From Catellatospora tritici (lineage in GTDB: Bacteria; Actinomycetota; Actinomycetes; Mycobacteriales; Micromonosporaceae): 64,000 nucleotides of DNA. A program made the position numbers and the translations under genes. The notes beneath the pieces were generated by a model. The model was not told the origin of the DNA, ran no database searches, and saw nothing but the letters and a program-made list of their open reading frames with translations. Shown one piece after another: positions 34,856 through 43,733 of the stretch. The stretch covers positions 186,001 to 250,000 of the forward strand of contig NZ_JAHRCY010000009.1 in the NCBI RefSeq assembly GCF_019083965.1. Direction: 5' to 3'. The stretch's first letter is position 1. The number at the start of each line of letters is the position of its first letter.

Positions 34856-36018
34856 CCGGCCGGTTCGAGGCGCTGCGCTTCTACGCCCCGTTCCAGCCCC
34901 TGTTCGGGGCGATCTTCTGCTGCCTGCTCAGCGTCGGGGCGTCACTGGCGGTGCTGCCGCTGTACGTGAAGGGCGAACTGCACGGCGGCGACGTGATGGT
35001 CGGCGTGGTCATCGCCGCGATCGCGGTGTCGGCCGTGGTGACCCGGCCGATCGCGGGCCGGTACGCCGACCGGCGCGGGTACAAGCGGGTCATGCTCGCC
35101 GGTGCGGTCACCTGCGGCGTGGCGAGCCTGGCCTACCTGGTCGCCTCGAACGAGGTCGTGCTGGTGGCGGTGCGGATCCTGCATGGCGCGGGCGAAGGCA
35201 TGATCTACACCGCCGGGGCGGCGTGGCTGGTGCTGCTGTCCCCGGCGGCCCGGCGGGGGCGGGTCGTCGGCCTGTACGGCATCTTCATGTGGACTGGCAT
35301 CACGCTCGGTGCCCTGATCGGAACGCTGATCCTGAAGTCGTCCGGCGGATACACCGCCGTGTGGCTGTTCTGCGTCGCCGCGGCGGCGGTCGGCGGGCTG
35401 CTGGTCGCGCTCAAGCCGAAGCCCGAGCAGCCCGCGCCCACGGCCCGGCCCCCGCTGGTGGCCCCCTCGGCGGTGCTGCCCGGCATAGCCCTGTCGCTGG
35501 CCGCGTTCGGTTACGCCGCCCTGGCCGCGTTCGTGGTGCTGCACCTGGACGCGCGTGGCATCGGCGGCGGCATCGCCGCGTTCAACGCCTACGGCTTCAC
35601 CTACGTGGGCGTACGGCTGTTCCTCGGCGCGTTGCCGGACAAGCTCGGCCCCAGCCGGGTCGCGCTGTGGTCGGCGCTGGTCGAAGCCGTCGGCCTGCTC
35701 ACCGTCGCGGTCGCGCCGAACCTGGTCGTGGCCGTGATCGGCGGCCTGATCGTCGGGGCCGGGCTGTCGCTGCTGTTCCCGGCACTGGCGCTGGTCGTCA
35801 TCAACCGCACCGAGCAGTCGCAGCAGGGCGCGGCCCTGGGCGCGTTCACCTCTTTCTGGGACATCGGCCTGGCCGCGGGCGGTCCGCTGGCCGGGCTCAT
35901 CGCGACGGGGTGGAACTATCCCGGCATCTATTACACGATGACCGCATGCGCGGTCGCCTCCGCGGCTCTGGCTCTGGTGGAGGCGACCGGCCGGGCTCGG
36001 GTACCGGTCCCGTCCTGA
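34852..36018 (+). CDS. MFS exporter of the encapsulin operon
   Basis: 388 residues with about 12 hydrophobic segments, the loop motif GRYADRRGYKRVM and a long cytoplasmic linker near 190-205. The GTG start overlaps the shell-protein stop as GTGA and has GGAGCGGG upstream. A perfect terminator stem follows (36028-36068), so this is the last gene. Likely exports the pathway product or confers self-protection. Confidence 0.88.
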   Translation: MTGRFEALRFYAPFQPLFGAIFCCLLSVGASLAVLPLYVKGELHGGDVMVGVVIAAIAVSAVVTRPIAGRYADRRGYKRVMLAGAVTCGVASLAYLVASNEVVLVAVRILHGAGEGMIYTAGAAWLVLLSPAARRGRVVGLYGIFMWTGITLGALIGTLILKSSGGYTAVWLFCVAAAAVGGLLVALKPKPEQPAPTARPPLVAPSAVLPGIALSLAAFGYAALAAFVVLHLDARGIGGGIAAFNAYGFTYVGVRLFLGALPDKLGPSRVALWSALVEAVGLLTVAVAPNLVVAVIGGLIVGAGLSLLFPALALVVINRTEQSQQGAALGAFTSFWDIGLAAGGPLAGLIATGWNYPGIYYTMTACAVASAALALVEATGRARVPVPS

Positions 36019-36027
36019 GCCCCACCG

Positions 36028-36068
36028 CCGCGCCCGGCCCGGACCTGACGCCTCCGGGCCGGGCGCGG
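36028..36068 (+). terminator. Terminator of the encapsulin operon
   Basis: A 16-bp perfect stem (36028-36043 with 36053-36068, CCGCGCCCGGCCCGGA and its complement) and a 9-nt loop start 10 nt after the MFS stop. No T-tract follows. Confidence 0.8.
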
Positions 36069-36126
36069 CACCCGTTCCCCGAACAAATGCCCTGAGCAGG
36101 CATTATTCGGTCGATAGAGTCGAGAG

Positions 36127-38046
36127 ATGCACAAACTGCTCCGTGGCATCGTCGCCACATCCGCATCGCTGGGCGCTGCCGCCGCGACGATGCTCCTCAT
36201 CCTCGGCCCGGCCGGCCCGGCGAGCGCCGCCAGCCCGGCCGCACCAACGGCCGCCGCGCTCGGCTTCGACATCTTCGTGGAGGGCAACGCCAAGCTCTCC
36301 GACGGCGGAGGTGCCTCAGTAGCGCTGGGCGGCGACCTGATCATCGGCGGTGACCATTTCAGCGCCTTCCGGAGCACCTTCACGGCCCCCGGCGATACCA
36401 AGACCAGCGGGCTGGTGGTCGGTGGAGCCGTCGACTTCGCCGGCAGCGCCGCTGACGGGGACCTGCTGGTGAGCGGCGACGCCTACGCCAAGATCGCAGA
36501 CCTGTCCAACGCTGACGTGCTCAACCAGGACACGAACGGCCCGGCGGTCACGCACGTCGTCGCCGACGGCGCCGCCTACGACAGCACCCCCCGGGTGAGC
36601 CTGTTCCTGACCCAGCCCGTCGCGTCGGTCGGCGCGGCGACCGGCATCGACTTCGCTGCGGCGTTCCAGGACTTCCGCAAGGCCTCGTCCGCACTGGCCC
36701 GGTGCGTCAACACGATCGTGCTCACCGATGCGCAGGGCCAGCCCCTGCCCGCGGTGATCCCGCCCGGCACGAACGCGTTCCTGACGCTGGCCCCGGGCGT
36801 CACGAACGTCCTGAACATCTCCGCGCCCAACCTGACCAACATCGCGACCCTGACCTTTGCGAACAGGCCTAACGCCTCGACGCCGCTGCTCGTCAACGTG
36901 GACACCGCCGCGGTGGCCGACGTGTACGACTGGCATCAGATGCCCGCCGTCGTCGGGGCCGTCGACCTGTCCGTCGACGGTGCGTACGCCCTCTGGAACT
37001 TCCCCACCGCCACCTCGATCAGCACGTTCTTCGGCAGCGTGCTGGGCACGCTGTACGCACCCCGCGCGGCGCTGACCATGCTGCACCACGCCGACGTCCG
37101 CGGCCAGGTCATCGTCAAGACCGCCGACTGGGGCAGCGACCTCAACGGCGACGCGGAGCTGATCCAGTCCCCGTTCGCGGCCACGCTGAACTGCGTACGG
37201 GCGACGACGCTGACCGTCACCGGTCCGGCCACGGTAGCCAACGGCTTCCCGGCGACGCTGAGCGGAACGTTGCAGGAGACGGGCAACGGCCCGATCAGCG
37301 GCAAGACCATCACGTTCACGCTCGGCTCGGGAGCGTCGGCACAGTCGTGCACCGGCACCACCGACGGCACGGGCGCGGCGAGCTGCACCATCGGGACCGT
37401 GGCCCAGCCCGCCACAGCGACCAGCGTGCCGGTCACGGCGACCTTCGCCGGGGACGGCACCTACCTGCCGTCGACCGCGTCGGCCACGGCGAAGCTGGTG
37501 TTCTACACCGGCCGGGCCGTCGGCCTGTCCAGCAAGGTGGTCGGTCGGCCGCTGGCGGTGGTCAGCGACACCGGCGAGGTGTCCACGTCGATGCGATCGA
37601 CCACCGAGAAGGTGGGCGGCAGCCTGACGGCCGGACCGGTCCGCGCGAGCGGCGTGGGCGCGCGCGTCATCACCGGCGACGGGGAGTCCGCCGCCCGAGC
37701 GTGGACGACCGAGCTGACCCTGGGCCTGCCGGGCCTGCCGGCCATCCGGGCGACGGACCTGGTGGCGAGCTCGCGGAGCACCTGCAAGATCGGGTCGTAC
37801 GGCGCGAACGCGACCGGTCGCACGACGATCGGCTCGCTGACCATCGGCGGGATCAACCGGCGACTGGGCGACATCACGCCCAATACCGTCATCCGGGTCG
37901 GCCTCCTGACGATCACCTTGAACGAGCAGAAGCCCATCCCGGGCGCCTCGGCCGGTCTGACCGTCACCGCGCTGCGGGTCAGCGCGCCGGGGGTGGCCGA
38001 CGTGGTGGTGTCGCAGGCCAAGAGCGACATCCACAACTGCGGGTGA
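36127..38046 (+). CDS. Secreted choice-of-anchor A family surface protein
   Basis: 639 residues with a signal peptide (cleaved after PASA near 34). Residues about 45-350 form the choice-of-anchor A adhesin-like domain (LGFDIFVEGNAKL, GGDLIIGGD, LVVGGAVDF, then WNFPTATSISTFFGSVLGTLYAP). An Ig-like repeat follows (about 360-460, TLTVTGPATVANGFPATLSG), and then a C-terminal beta domain (about 470-639) with two Cys. There is no LPXTG-type sorting signal. Probably a cell-surface or matrix protein, with its own unit after the encapsulin operon terminator. Confidence 0.78.
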   Translation: MHKLLRGIVATSASLGAAAATMLLILGPAGPASAASPAAPTAAALGFDIFVEGNAKLSDGGGASVALGGDLIIGGDHFSAFRSTFTAPGDTKTSGLVVGGAVDFAGSAADGDLLVSGDAYAKIADLSNADVLNQDTNGPAVTHVVADGAAYDSTPRVSLFLTQPVASVGAATGIDFAAAFQDFRKASSALARCVNTIVLTDAQGQPLPAVIPPGTNAFLTLAPGVTNVLNISAPNLTNIATLTFANRPNASTPLLVNVDTAAVADVYDWHQMPAVVGAVDLSVDGAYALWNFPTATSISTFFGSVLGTLYAPRAALTMLHHADVRGQVIVKTADWGSDLNGDAELIQSPFAATLNCVRATTLTVTGPATVANGFPATLSGTLQETGNGPISGKTITFTLGSGASAQSCTGTTDGTGAASCTIGTVAQPATATSVPVTATFAGDGTYLPSTASATAKLVFYTGRAVGLSSKVVGRPLAVVSDTGEVSTSMRSTTEKVGGSLTAGPVRASGVGARVITGDGESAARAWTTELTLGLPGLPAIRATDLVASSRSTCKIGSYGANATGRTTIGSLTIGGINRRLGDITPNTVIRVGLLTITLNEQKPIPGASAGLTVTALRVSAPGVADVVVSQAKSDIHNCG

Positions 38047-38064
38047 TCGGTCCGGCAGTCTGTC

Positions 38065-38098
38065 GCGTGGGGCTCTGGCCCGTGCCGGAGCCCCACGC
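38065..38098 (+). terminator. Terminator after the surface-protein gene
   Basis: An 11-bp perfect stem, GCGTGGGGCTC (38065-38075) with GAGCCCCACGC (38088-38098), and a 12-nt loop, 19 nt past the stop. No T-tract. Confidence 0.65.
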
Positions 38099-38294
38099 CG
38101 AGCGCGCCCCCCGCAAGCACTTGCGCTGACCAGCCGCGCGGCCGGCGCCCAGCCGACCGCGCGCCGCGCCGACCGGCGCACCAAGTAGCGATATGCGTCG
38201 CGGTCCATTCCGCATGTGCAGGTCAGCGCCATAAGGCGCCCATATCTTAGGAAAATTGTCTCGTATAGCAGGACCGCGTCCTAACGTGGACCGC

Positions 38295-39098
38295 ATGCCG
38301 AACCAGGTCTACACCCACGGCCACCACGAGAGCGTGCTGCGCTCGCACCGCTGGCGCACCGCCGAGAACTCCGCCGCCTACCTGCTGCCCCACCTGGCCC
38401 CGGGCATGTCGCTGCTCGACGTCGGCTGCGGCCCCGGCACCATCACCTGCGACCTCGCCGCGATCGTCGCACCGGGCCGGGTCACCGCCATGGAGATCTC
38501 CGCGGACGCGCTGGAACTGGCCCGCGCCGAGGCCGCCGGGCGCGGCGTCGACAACATCGACTTCGTGGTCGCCGACGTGCACGCGCTGCACTTCGCCGAC
38601 GCGAGCTTCGACGCCGTACACGCCCACCAGGTGCTGCAGCACGTGGCCGACCCGGTCGGGGCGCTGCGCGAGATGCGCCGGGTGTGCCGACCGGGCGGGG
38701 TGGTGGCCGCCCGCGACGGCGACTACGGCGGCTTCGCCTGGTATCCGCAGCTGCCGGAACTGGACCGCTGGCTCGAGCTGTACTACCAGGCCTGCCACAA
38801 CAACATGGGCGAACCGGACGCCGGGCGGCGCCTGCTGTCCTGGGCGCGGGCGGCCGGGTTCACCGACGTCACCGCGACCGCCAGCCTGTGGACCTTCGCC
38901 GACGACCACGACCGGCAGTGGTGGGGCGGCATGTGGGCGGACCGGATCGTGAAGTCCGCCATGGCCGAGCAGCTGCTGCGCGAGGGCCTGTCCACCGAGG
39001 CCGAACTGCGGCAGCTCTCCGCCGCGTGGGCTTCCTGGGCCGCCGACCCCGACGGCTGGTTCACCGTCCTGCACGGGGAGATCGTCGGACGGGCGTGA
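38295..39098 (+). CDS. SAM-dependent methyltransferase
   Basis: 267 residues with motif I LLDVGCGPGTITCDLA, post-I VTAMEIS, DVHALHFADASFDAVHAHQVLQHV and motif III RVCRPGGVV. This is the UbiE/type 11 group; a long C-terminal half (about 150-267, rich in Trp) may bind the acceptor. A -10-like TAACGT (38282-38287) ends 7 nt before the ATG, suggesting a leaderless message. Substrate unknown. Confidence 0.82.
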   Translation: MPNQVYTHGHHESVLRSHRWRTAENSAAYLLPHLAPGMSLLDVGCGPGTITCDLAAIVAPGRVTAMEISADALELARAEAAGRGVDNIDFVVADVHALHFADASFDAVHAHQVLQHVADPVGALREMRRVCRPGGVVAARDGDYGGFAWYPQLPELDRWLELYYQACHNNMGEPDAGRRLLSWARAAGFTDVTATASLWTFADDHDRQWWGGMWADRIVKSAMAEQLLREGLSTEAELRQLSAAWASWAADPDGWFTVLHGEIVGRA

Positions 39099-39106
39099 GG
39101 CTTGTG

Positions 39107-39156
39107 TGGTGACCCCGCGCTGACGGCCGTCCGACGGTCATCGCGGGGTCACCACG
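39107..39156. terminator. Bidirectional terminator between convergent genes
   Basis: A 14-bp perfect stem, GTGGTGACCCCGCG (39107-39120) with CGCGGGGTCACCAC (39143-39156), with a 22-nt loop. It lies between the methyltransferase stop (39098) and the peptidase stop (39166). Confidence 0.75.
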
Positions 39157-39165
39157 ATGCTGCGC

Positions 39166-41586
39166 CTACGAGCCGAGCGTCAGCGTCCAGGTGTCGATCC
39201 GGCCGACGTCGGCGGCCGCCGCGTCCTGTACGCGCAGCCGCCACGTGCCATTGGCGGTCTCGCCGGACAGGTTGACCGTGAAGGTCTGGTGGATATCGTC
39301 GGCGCTGCCACCGGAGCGGTTGCTCAGCGAGTAGCTCGACCCATCCGGCGCGACCAGGCTCACCACGAGATCACCGCGGTACGGGTGGACGATGTGCACC
39401 TCCGCCGTCGACGACGCCGATGCCGTACCCGGGCAGCCGCTGATGGTGATCGTGCTCTCCACCGCGGCCCCCGCGTCCGGGATCGCCACATCGGCCGAGT
39501 TGGTCGCCTTGCAGCCGCCAGCCCCGTTGACCGTGAGCGAGTAGACCGCGGTGCGGGTGGCAGCGGTGCCCGTACCGGTGATGGTGATCGGGTACGTGCC
39601 CGGCACGACCGACGCGGTGGTGCTCAGCGTCAGCGCGGAACTGCCGCCCGCCGTCACGGTCGACGGACTGAAGGACGCGGTCACACCCGTCGGCAGTCCG
39701 GCCGCCGACAGCGCCACGCTCTGCCCGGCACCGCTGATGACGGCCGTGGCGACGGTCGCGGTCAGCGAGCCGCCCGGGTTGGTCGCGCCCGCCGTCGGAG
39801 CCACCGAGATCGCGAAGTCGTCGCCGGTGGCCAGGCCCGTCTGCGCGATCGTCAGGGTGCTGCCGACCGGGTTGAGCCGCAGTACGGCCCCGGCCGGCGG
39901 GCGCAGCGTGTAGTCGTAGTCCGTGGAGATCACCACGAGGCCGATCCGGTGACCGGCCGCGAACACGTAGTCCTTGGGCTGCATGGCGAAGGTCAGCGGG
40001 TACTCCGTGCCCTGCACGACTTTCTCGCTGTTGGCGCGGCTGTTGCGGTTCTGCGGGTCGATCCAGCCGCGGGTCACGATCACGGGGGTGGTGCTGGTGC
40101 CCGTGCCGCCGTAGTCGACCAGCAGCGCGGTCACGTTGGCGTCGTTGCGGTTGGTGACGGCGAGCCGGAGCGAGACCCGGGGCGCGCCGGTCAGCGTGAC
40201 CGCGGCGGGCAGGTTGCCGGTCCGGTAGACCAGCCGGTTGCCGTTCGCGCTGTCCGGGTTCGCGACCAGCGTCGTCGCCGTGCTGGTGCGCCCGTTGTCG
40301 GTGAACGACTGCGCCGAGGTGCCGGTCGGCGTGCCGAGGGTCAGCCCGCCGGGTGCGGTGGCCGAGGTCGCGTCGAGTTTGAAGACGGCATTGGCGGCGC
40401 CGGGGTTGGGCCAGTCGGTGTACTGGCGCCAGGTGCCGTCCTTGAACTGCACCTCGGCCCGGGGCTCGGTGAGGATGCCGTTGTCGATCCCCTTGAGGAA
40501 GTACTCGAACCAGCGCTCGACCGTCGCCTTGTAGTCCGCGCGCGAGGTCGTGCCGTGGCCGCCGTTGTGCAGCCAGATCTTGCGCGGCACATTGTTGGCC
40601 CGCAGCGCGTCCCACCACTGCGCGTAGTGCTGGCCCTTGACGTTCCAGTCCGCCTGGCCGTGGATGACGAACACACCCGCGGTGACCTTGTTCGCCTTGC
40701 CGACGTAGTCCCGGTCGGCCCAGAACTGCTTGTAGTCGCCGGTCACCCGATCCTGGTCGGACTCGATCTGGTTGATCCGGCTCGTGCAGTCGGTCCGGTC
40801 GACGACGGCCCGCGCCAGCACGTCGGCATCCTCGCCCTGGTACCCGCCCGGGGCGACGACGAGCCCGTTGGCGCGGTAATAGTCGTACCAGCTGGAGATC
40901 GCCGAGATCGGCACGATCGCCTTGAGCCCGGCGACGCCGGTGGCGGCGGCCATGTTCGGCAGCGTGCCGTTGTACGAGATACCGATCATGCCGACGTTGC
41001 CGGTGCTCCAGGAGGCCGTCACCTGGGCACCCGAGGCGCTGAACCCGCGGGCGCGACCGTTGAGCCAGTCGACGACCGCGGTCGTGGCCAGCGTCTCCTG
41101 CATGTCCCCGCTGGTCGGGCAGCCGTCCGAGTCGCCGGTGCCGAGGCTGTGGCCGAGCACGACCGCATACCCCTTGGGCACGAAGTAGTCGTCGTACCAG
41201 TCGGGCAGGTCCGGCACCGGCCTGGCGACGTTGACGCCCGGTCCGGCCGTCGGCGGGGCGGCCGGGGCGAGCGGGAACAGGCCCTCCTGCGGCAGGGCGC
41301 CGACGTTCACACCATGGTTCGCGGCGTTGGCCAGGCCGTTGCGGTACGGACTCTGCTCGAAAACGACGGGGAACGGCCCGCCTGTCGACGGCCGGGCGAT
41401 GTCGATGGCGATCCGGTCGAGCCGTCCGTCGCCATTGGAGTCCACGCTGGACTCCACGTAGACGCGCTCCTCGATCTGGGCGAGCGCGGCCTGAGGTGGC
41501 GCCGCCGCGCTCGCACCGGCAGTCGAGACCGGGAGGGCGGCTGCGAGCAGCGCGAAAGCGATCGTTGCGCGGTGGGTGAACCGCAT
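39166..41586 (-). CDS. Secreted Xaa-Pro dipeptidyl-peptidase (S15) with P-domain
   Basis: 806 residues with a signal peptide (cleaved near ASA, residue 28). The alpha/beta-hydrolase S15 domain (about 40-400) has the nucleophile Ser204 in GISYNG, an Asp in HGQADWNV and a His in NGGHGTT. A beta C-terminal domain of the CocE/X-Pro type follows (about 400-560), then an Ig-like segment. A final proprotein-convertase P-domain (about 700-806) has HPYRGDLVVSLVAPDGSSYSL and GTWRLRVQDAA. Releases X-Pro dipeptides or acts on related substrates outside the cell. Single gene. Confidence 0.88.
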   Translation of the reverse strand: MRFTHRATIAFALLAAALPVSTAGASAAAPPQAALAQIEERVYVESSVDSNGDGRLDRIAIDIARPSTGGPFPVVFEQSPYRNGLANAANHGVNVGALPQEGLFPLAPAAPPTAGPGVNVARPVPDLPDWYDDYFVPKGYAVVLGHSLGTGDSDGCPTSGDMQETLATTAVVDWLNGRARGFSASGAQVTASWSTGNVGMIGISYNGTLPNMAAATGVAGLKAIVPISAISSWYDYYRANGLVVAPGGYQGEDADVLARAVVDRTDCTSRINQIESDQDRVTGDYKQFWADRDYVGKANKVTAGVFVIHGQADWNVKGQHYAQWWDALRANNVPRKIWLHNGGHGTTSRADYKATVERWFEYFLKGIDNGILTEPRAEVQFKDGTWRQYTDWPNPGAANAVFKLDATSATAPGGLTLGTPTGTSAQSFTDNGRTSTATTLVANPDSANGNRLVYRTGNLPAAVTLTGAPRVSLRLAVTNRNDANVTALLVDYGGTGTSTTPVIVTRGWIDPQNRNSRANSEKVVQGTEYPLTFAMQPKDYVFAAGHRIGLVVISTDYDYTLRPPAGAVLRLNPVGSTLTIAQTGLATGDDFAISVAPTAGATNPGGSLTATVATAVISGAGQSVALSAAGLPTGVTASFSPSTVTAGGSSALTLSTTASVVPGTYPITITGTGTAATRTAVYSLTVNGAGGCKATNSADVAIPDAGAAVESTITISGCPGTASASSTAEVHIVHPYRGDLVVSLVAPDGSSYSLSNRSGGSADDIHQTFTVNLSGETANGTWRLRVQDAAAADVGRIDTWTLTLGS

Positions 41587-41755
41587 TTGGCTTCCTTCCA
41601 GGGGTGATGGATGGTCAGCCGATTATCGCAATAGCACGATGTTTGTCGATATTATTAGATCGATGTCGGTGATTGAGCCTCCGGCCGGTCACCGTTTGCC
41701 GCGACCACACGACCAAACCCGCCAGGACCGCCGCCCAGGGTCGCGAATCGCGTTC

Positions 41756-41870
41756 AGGCTCGGGAAAGCGACCGCCGACCGCGATCAAGGCCGACCCGGC
41801 ACACGGTGATCGGCATTGGCGGTCAGTCTCTGCGGCAGGAATCCAGGTTCCGACCGCAAGCGGCGATCAA
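41756..41870. repeat. Relative of the nested inverted-repeat element
   Basis: GGGAAAGCGACCGCCGACCG (from 41762) resembles the right inner arm at 24378-24400, and CCAGGTTCCGACCGCAAGCG (from 41843) is an inverted match to 24340-24366. The two modules are rearranged relative to the copy at 24314-24426, and the outer arms are not recognisable. Confidence 0.45.
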
Positions 41871-42015
41871 CCGAAGAACGCAGTGCGCGAGGAGCCGCGG
41901 CAGACGCTGGTGAATCCCGGCGAGCGCGACGGACAACAACGCGGCATGGCACGGCACCGTGCGGCGCGGCGCGGCGCGGCGGCGCGGCGGCGCGGCCAAA
42001 CGAACGGCCGCGCGG

Positions 42016-42173
42016 GCAACTTTGCTCTGCACCCCCGACCTTGCTCTGCACCCACCGGCGCACCGGTGTTGCGTCCCCGGGTGCAGAGCAAGCCGATGGG
42101 TGCAGAGCAAGCCGATGGGTGCAGAGCAAGCCGATGGGTGCAGAGCAAGCCGATGGGTGCAGAGCAAAGTCGC
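42016..42173. repeat. 19-bp repeat array in inverted arrangement
   Basis: Four exact tandem copies of GTGCAGAGCAAGCCGATGG (42081-42156) plus a partial fifth. On the left are two units in the opposite orientation with the same 19-nt period (TTGCTCTGCACCC at 42022 and 42041). The ends GCAACTTTGCTCTGCACCC (42016-42034) and GGGTGCAGAGCAAAGTCGC (42155-42173) form an inverted repeat with one mismatch. Confidence 0.8.
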
Positions 42174-42232
42174 AATCCGGTACACACTGGCCCGGTTCGC
42201 CGTCGGCCGCGCGGCCGACGGCAGGACGACGG

Positions 42233-42856
42233 CTAAAGGCGGTCCAGGATGGAGCGCATGGTGGCGATCTCGGTGGACTGGCTGTTGACGACCTGCTGCG
42301 CAAGCTGCCGGACCAGCGGGTTGGTGCCGTCGACCAGCTCCTGATCGGCCATGGTGAGCGCGCCCTGGTGGTGGGCGATCATCAGGGTCAGGAACATCCG
42401 GTCGAACGGCGTACCCGACGCCTGACCGAGCGCCTTGAGCTGGGCGTCGGTGGCCATCCCGGCCATGGCGCCATGATCGGCGCCATGGCCCATGTCCATC
42501 CCGCCCGAGCTCAGGGTCGGCTGCTTGTACGCGTCCAGCCAGTCGAGCATGGTGTCGATCTCCGGCTGCTGCTCGGTCTTGATCTGCGCGGCCAACTGCT
42601 TCACCCGCGCATCGTTAGCCCTGCTCGCGGCCAGGTCCGACAGCTGCACCGCCTGCTGGTGGTGCGGGATCATCATCTGTACGAACATCACGTCGGTGGC
42701 GTTGAAGGCGGCCGCCGACGCCGATCCGGCGATCGCGGCGTCCGGCATCGCGCCATGGCCCATGCCCGCGTGGTCGGTGCCGCAGCCGCCGAGCAGCGCG
42801 GCCGCGACCGCCGCGGTGAGCAGCGCGGCAGGACGGTGACGGCGGGAGCCGGGCAT
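42233..42856 (-). CDS. DUF305 lipoprotein
   Basis: 207 residues with a lipobox LLGGC (Cys25) and the duplicated DUF305 signature: MMIPHHQQAVQLSD and LMIAHHQGALTMAD. Both repeats have paired His in a four-helix ferritin-like fold, with a Met/His/Gly-rich segment between (GGMDMGHGADHG) that could bind copper or another metal. Anchored on the outer membrane face. The ATG at 42856 follows GGAAGG. Confidence 0.85.
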   Translation of the reverse strand: MPGSRRHRPAALLTAAVAAALLGGCGTDHAGMGHGAMPDAAIAGSASAAAFNATDVMFVQMMIPHHQQAVQLSDLAASRANDARVKQLAAQIKTEQQPEIDTMLDWLDAYKQPTLSSGGMDMGHGADHGAMAGMATDAQLKALGQASGTPFDRMFLTLMIAHHQGALTMADQELVDGTNPLVRQLAQQVVNSQSTEIATMRSILDRL

Positions 42857-42909
42857 GGGCGGGAACCTTCCGGTGTGGTCACCGGCGGTTCCGGCGTACC
42901 CGGTCCACG

Positions 42910-43662
42910 CTAATCCATGGCGGGGCGGTGGCCGGTGAAGAACTCGCGGGGCGGCCGGTCCTCGGTCGTCTCCTCCTCGACGACACGCACCTCGAACCCG
43001 GCCTCGGCGAGCAGGCGCAGCCAGACACCGCGTCCGAACAGGCCGGTGCGGTGCGTCTCGTGGACGCTGTGCACGGTGCCGTCGGCCTCGCGCAGCAGGA
43101 AGGAGTATTCGGTGGCGGTCCAGGTGTCGGCGGGGTCGGGGTCCCAGCACCAGGACAGGTAGCGGGCGGCCCGGCCGTCGGGGGCGTCGGCGCCGCCGTG
43201 GTCGGTGCCGGGTTCCCAGCTCTCGGCGGTCTCGTCGGGCACGAATACGGCGACGCCACCGGGGCGGGTGTGGGCGTACGCGGTGGCGACGGCGGCACGC
43301 AGGTCGTCCTCGGTGATCATGTAGTCGACGGCGTCGTGGACGTAGACGGCGTCGAAGACGCGGCCGAGGCGGATCGTGCGCATGTCGCCGACGTGATGCG
43401 GGCAGTCCGGGTTCAGCCGTCGCGACATCGCCAACATGGACTCGGACAGGTCGACCAACGTCATGTCGTAGTGGCGGCGCAGGTGTGCGGCGTTGTGGCC
43501 GCCACCGCTGCCCAACTCCAGCACCTCACGTACCGGGATCGAGGCGGTGGCCAGCACGGTGGCGCCGAACTCGGCCTCCTCGGCGTAGTCGTCCGGCGGG
43601 GAGATCAGGGGCCACCAGCGGGCGAGGTCGCCGTAGAAGCGGTAGTCGGGCGACTGCGTCAT
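42910..43662 (-). CDS. SAM-dependent methyltransferase
   Basis: 250 residues with motif I VLELGSGGGHNAAHL, post-I MTLVDLS, VHDAVDYMITEDDL and a motif III-like HTRPGGVAVFVPD. The acceptor is unknown. The start at 43662 has GAGG upstream; an in-frame ATG 9 nt earlier is too close to it. It is divergent from the argS leader. Confidence 0.8.
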   Translation of the reverse strand: MTQSPDYRFYGDLARWWPLISPPDDYAEEAEFGATVLATASIPVREVLELGSGGGHNAAHLRRHYDMTLVDLSESMLAMSRRLNPDCPHHVGDMRTIRLGRVFDAVYVHDAVDYMITEDDLRAAVATAYAHTRPGGVAVFVPDETAESWEPGTDHGGADAPDGRAARYLSWCWDPDPADTWTATEYSFLLREADGTVHSVHETHRTGLFGRGVWLRLLAEAGFEVRVVEEETTEDRPPREFFTGHRPAMD

Positions 43663-43720
43663 GGCAACCATCCTCGCGGCGTCGCGGGAATCCCACGACC
43701 CCATTTCGGGTGCGATCGGG

Positions 43721-43726
43721 TATGGT
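43721..43726 (+). promoter_or_regulatory. -10 element of the argS leader
   Basis: TATGGT ends exactly 7 nt before the leader-peptide ATG, so transcription would begin at or next to the ATG. The -35 region is weak. The thrS-like leader has the same spacing (62077-62082). Confidence 0.4.
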
Positions 43727-43733
43727 CGGGCGC

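Larger units (their letters stand above)
41587..42232. other. Repeat-rich intergenic region without a supported gene
   Basis: 646 bases upstream of the peptidase and downstream of the DUF305 gene. It holds an AT-rich patch (41620-41670, likely the peptidase promoter region), a relative of the nested inverted repeat (41756-41870), a GCGGC low-complexity tract (41970-41995) and a 19-bp repeat array (42016-42173). The open frames through it reflect the repeats and have no plausible product. Confidence 0.6.

Noticed and set aside
39157..41607. An 816-residue open frame opposite the S15 peptidase
   Set aside because: It is antisense to a gene with a complete catalytic triad and signal peptide; its composition (Arg/Gly/Val-rich) is the usual mirror of high-GC codon bias.
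42081..42173. CRISPR-like array
   Set aside because: The units are directly adjacent 19-bp repeats without unique spacers and there are no cas genes in the window.
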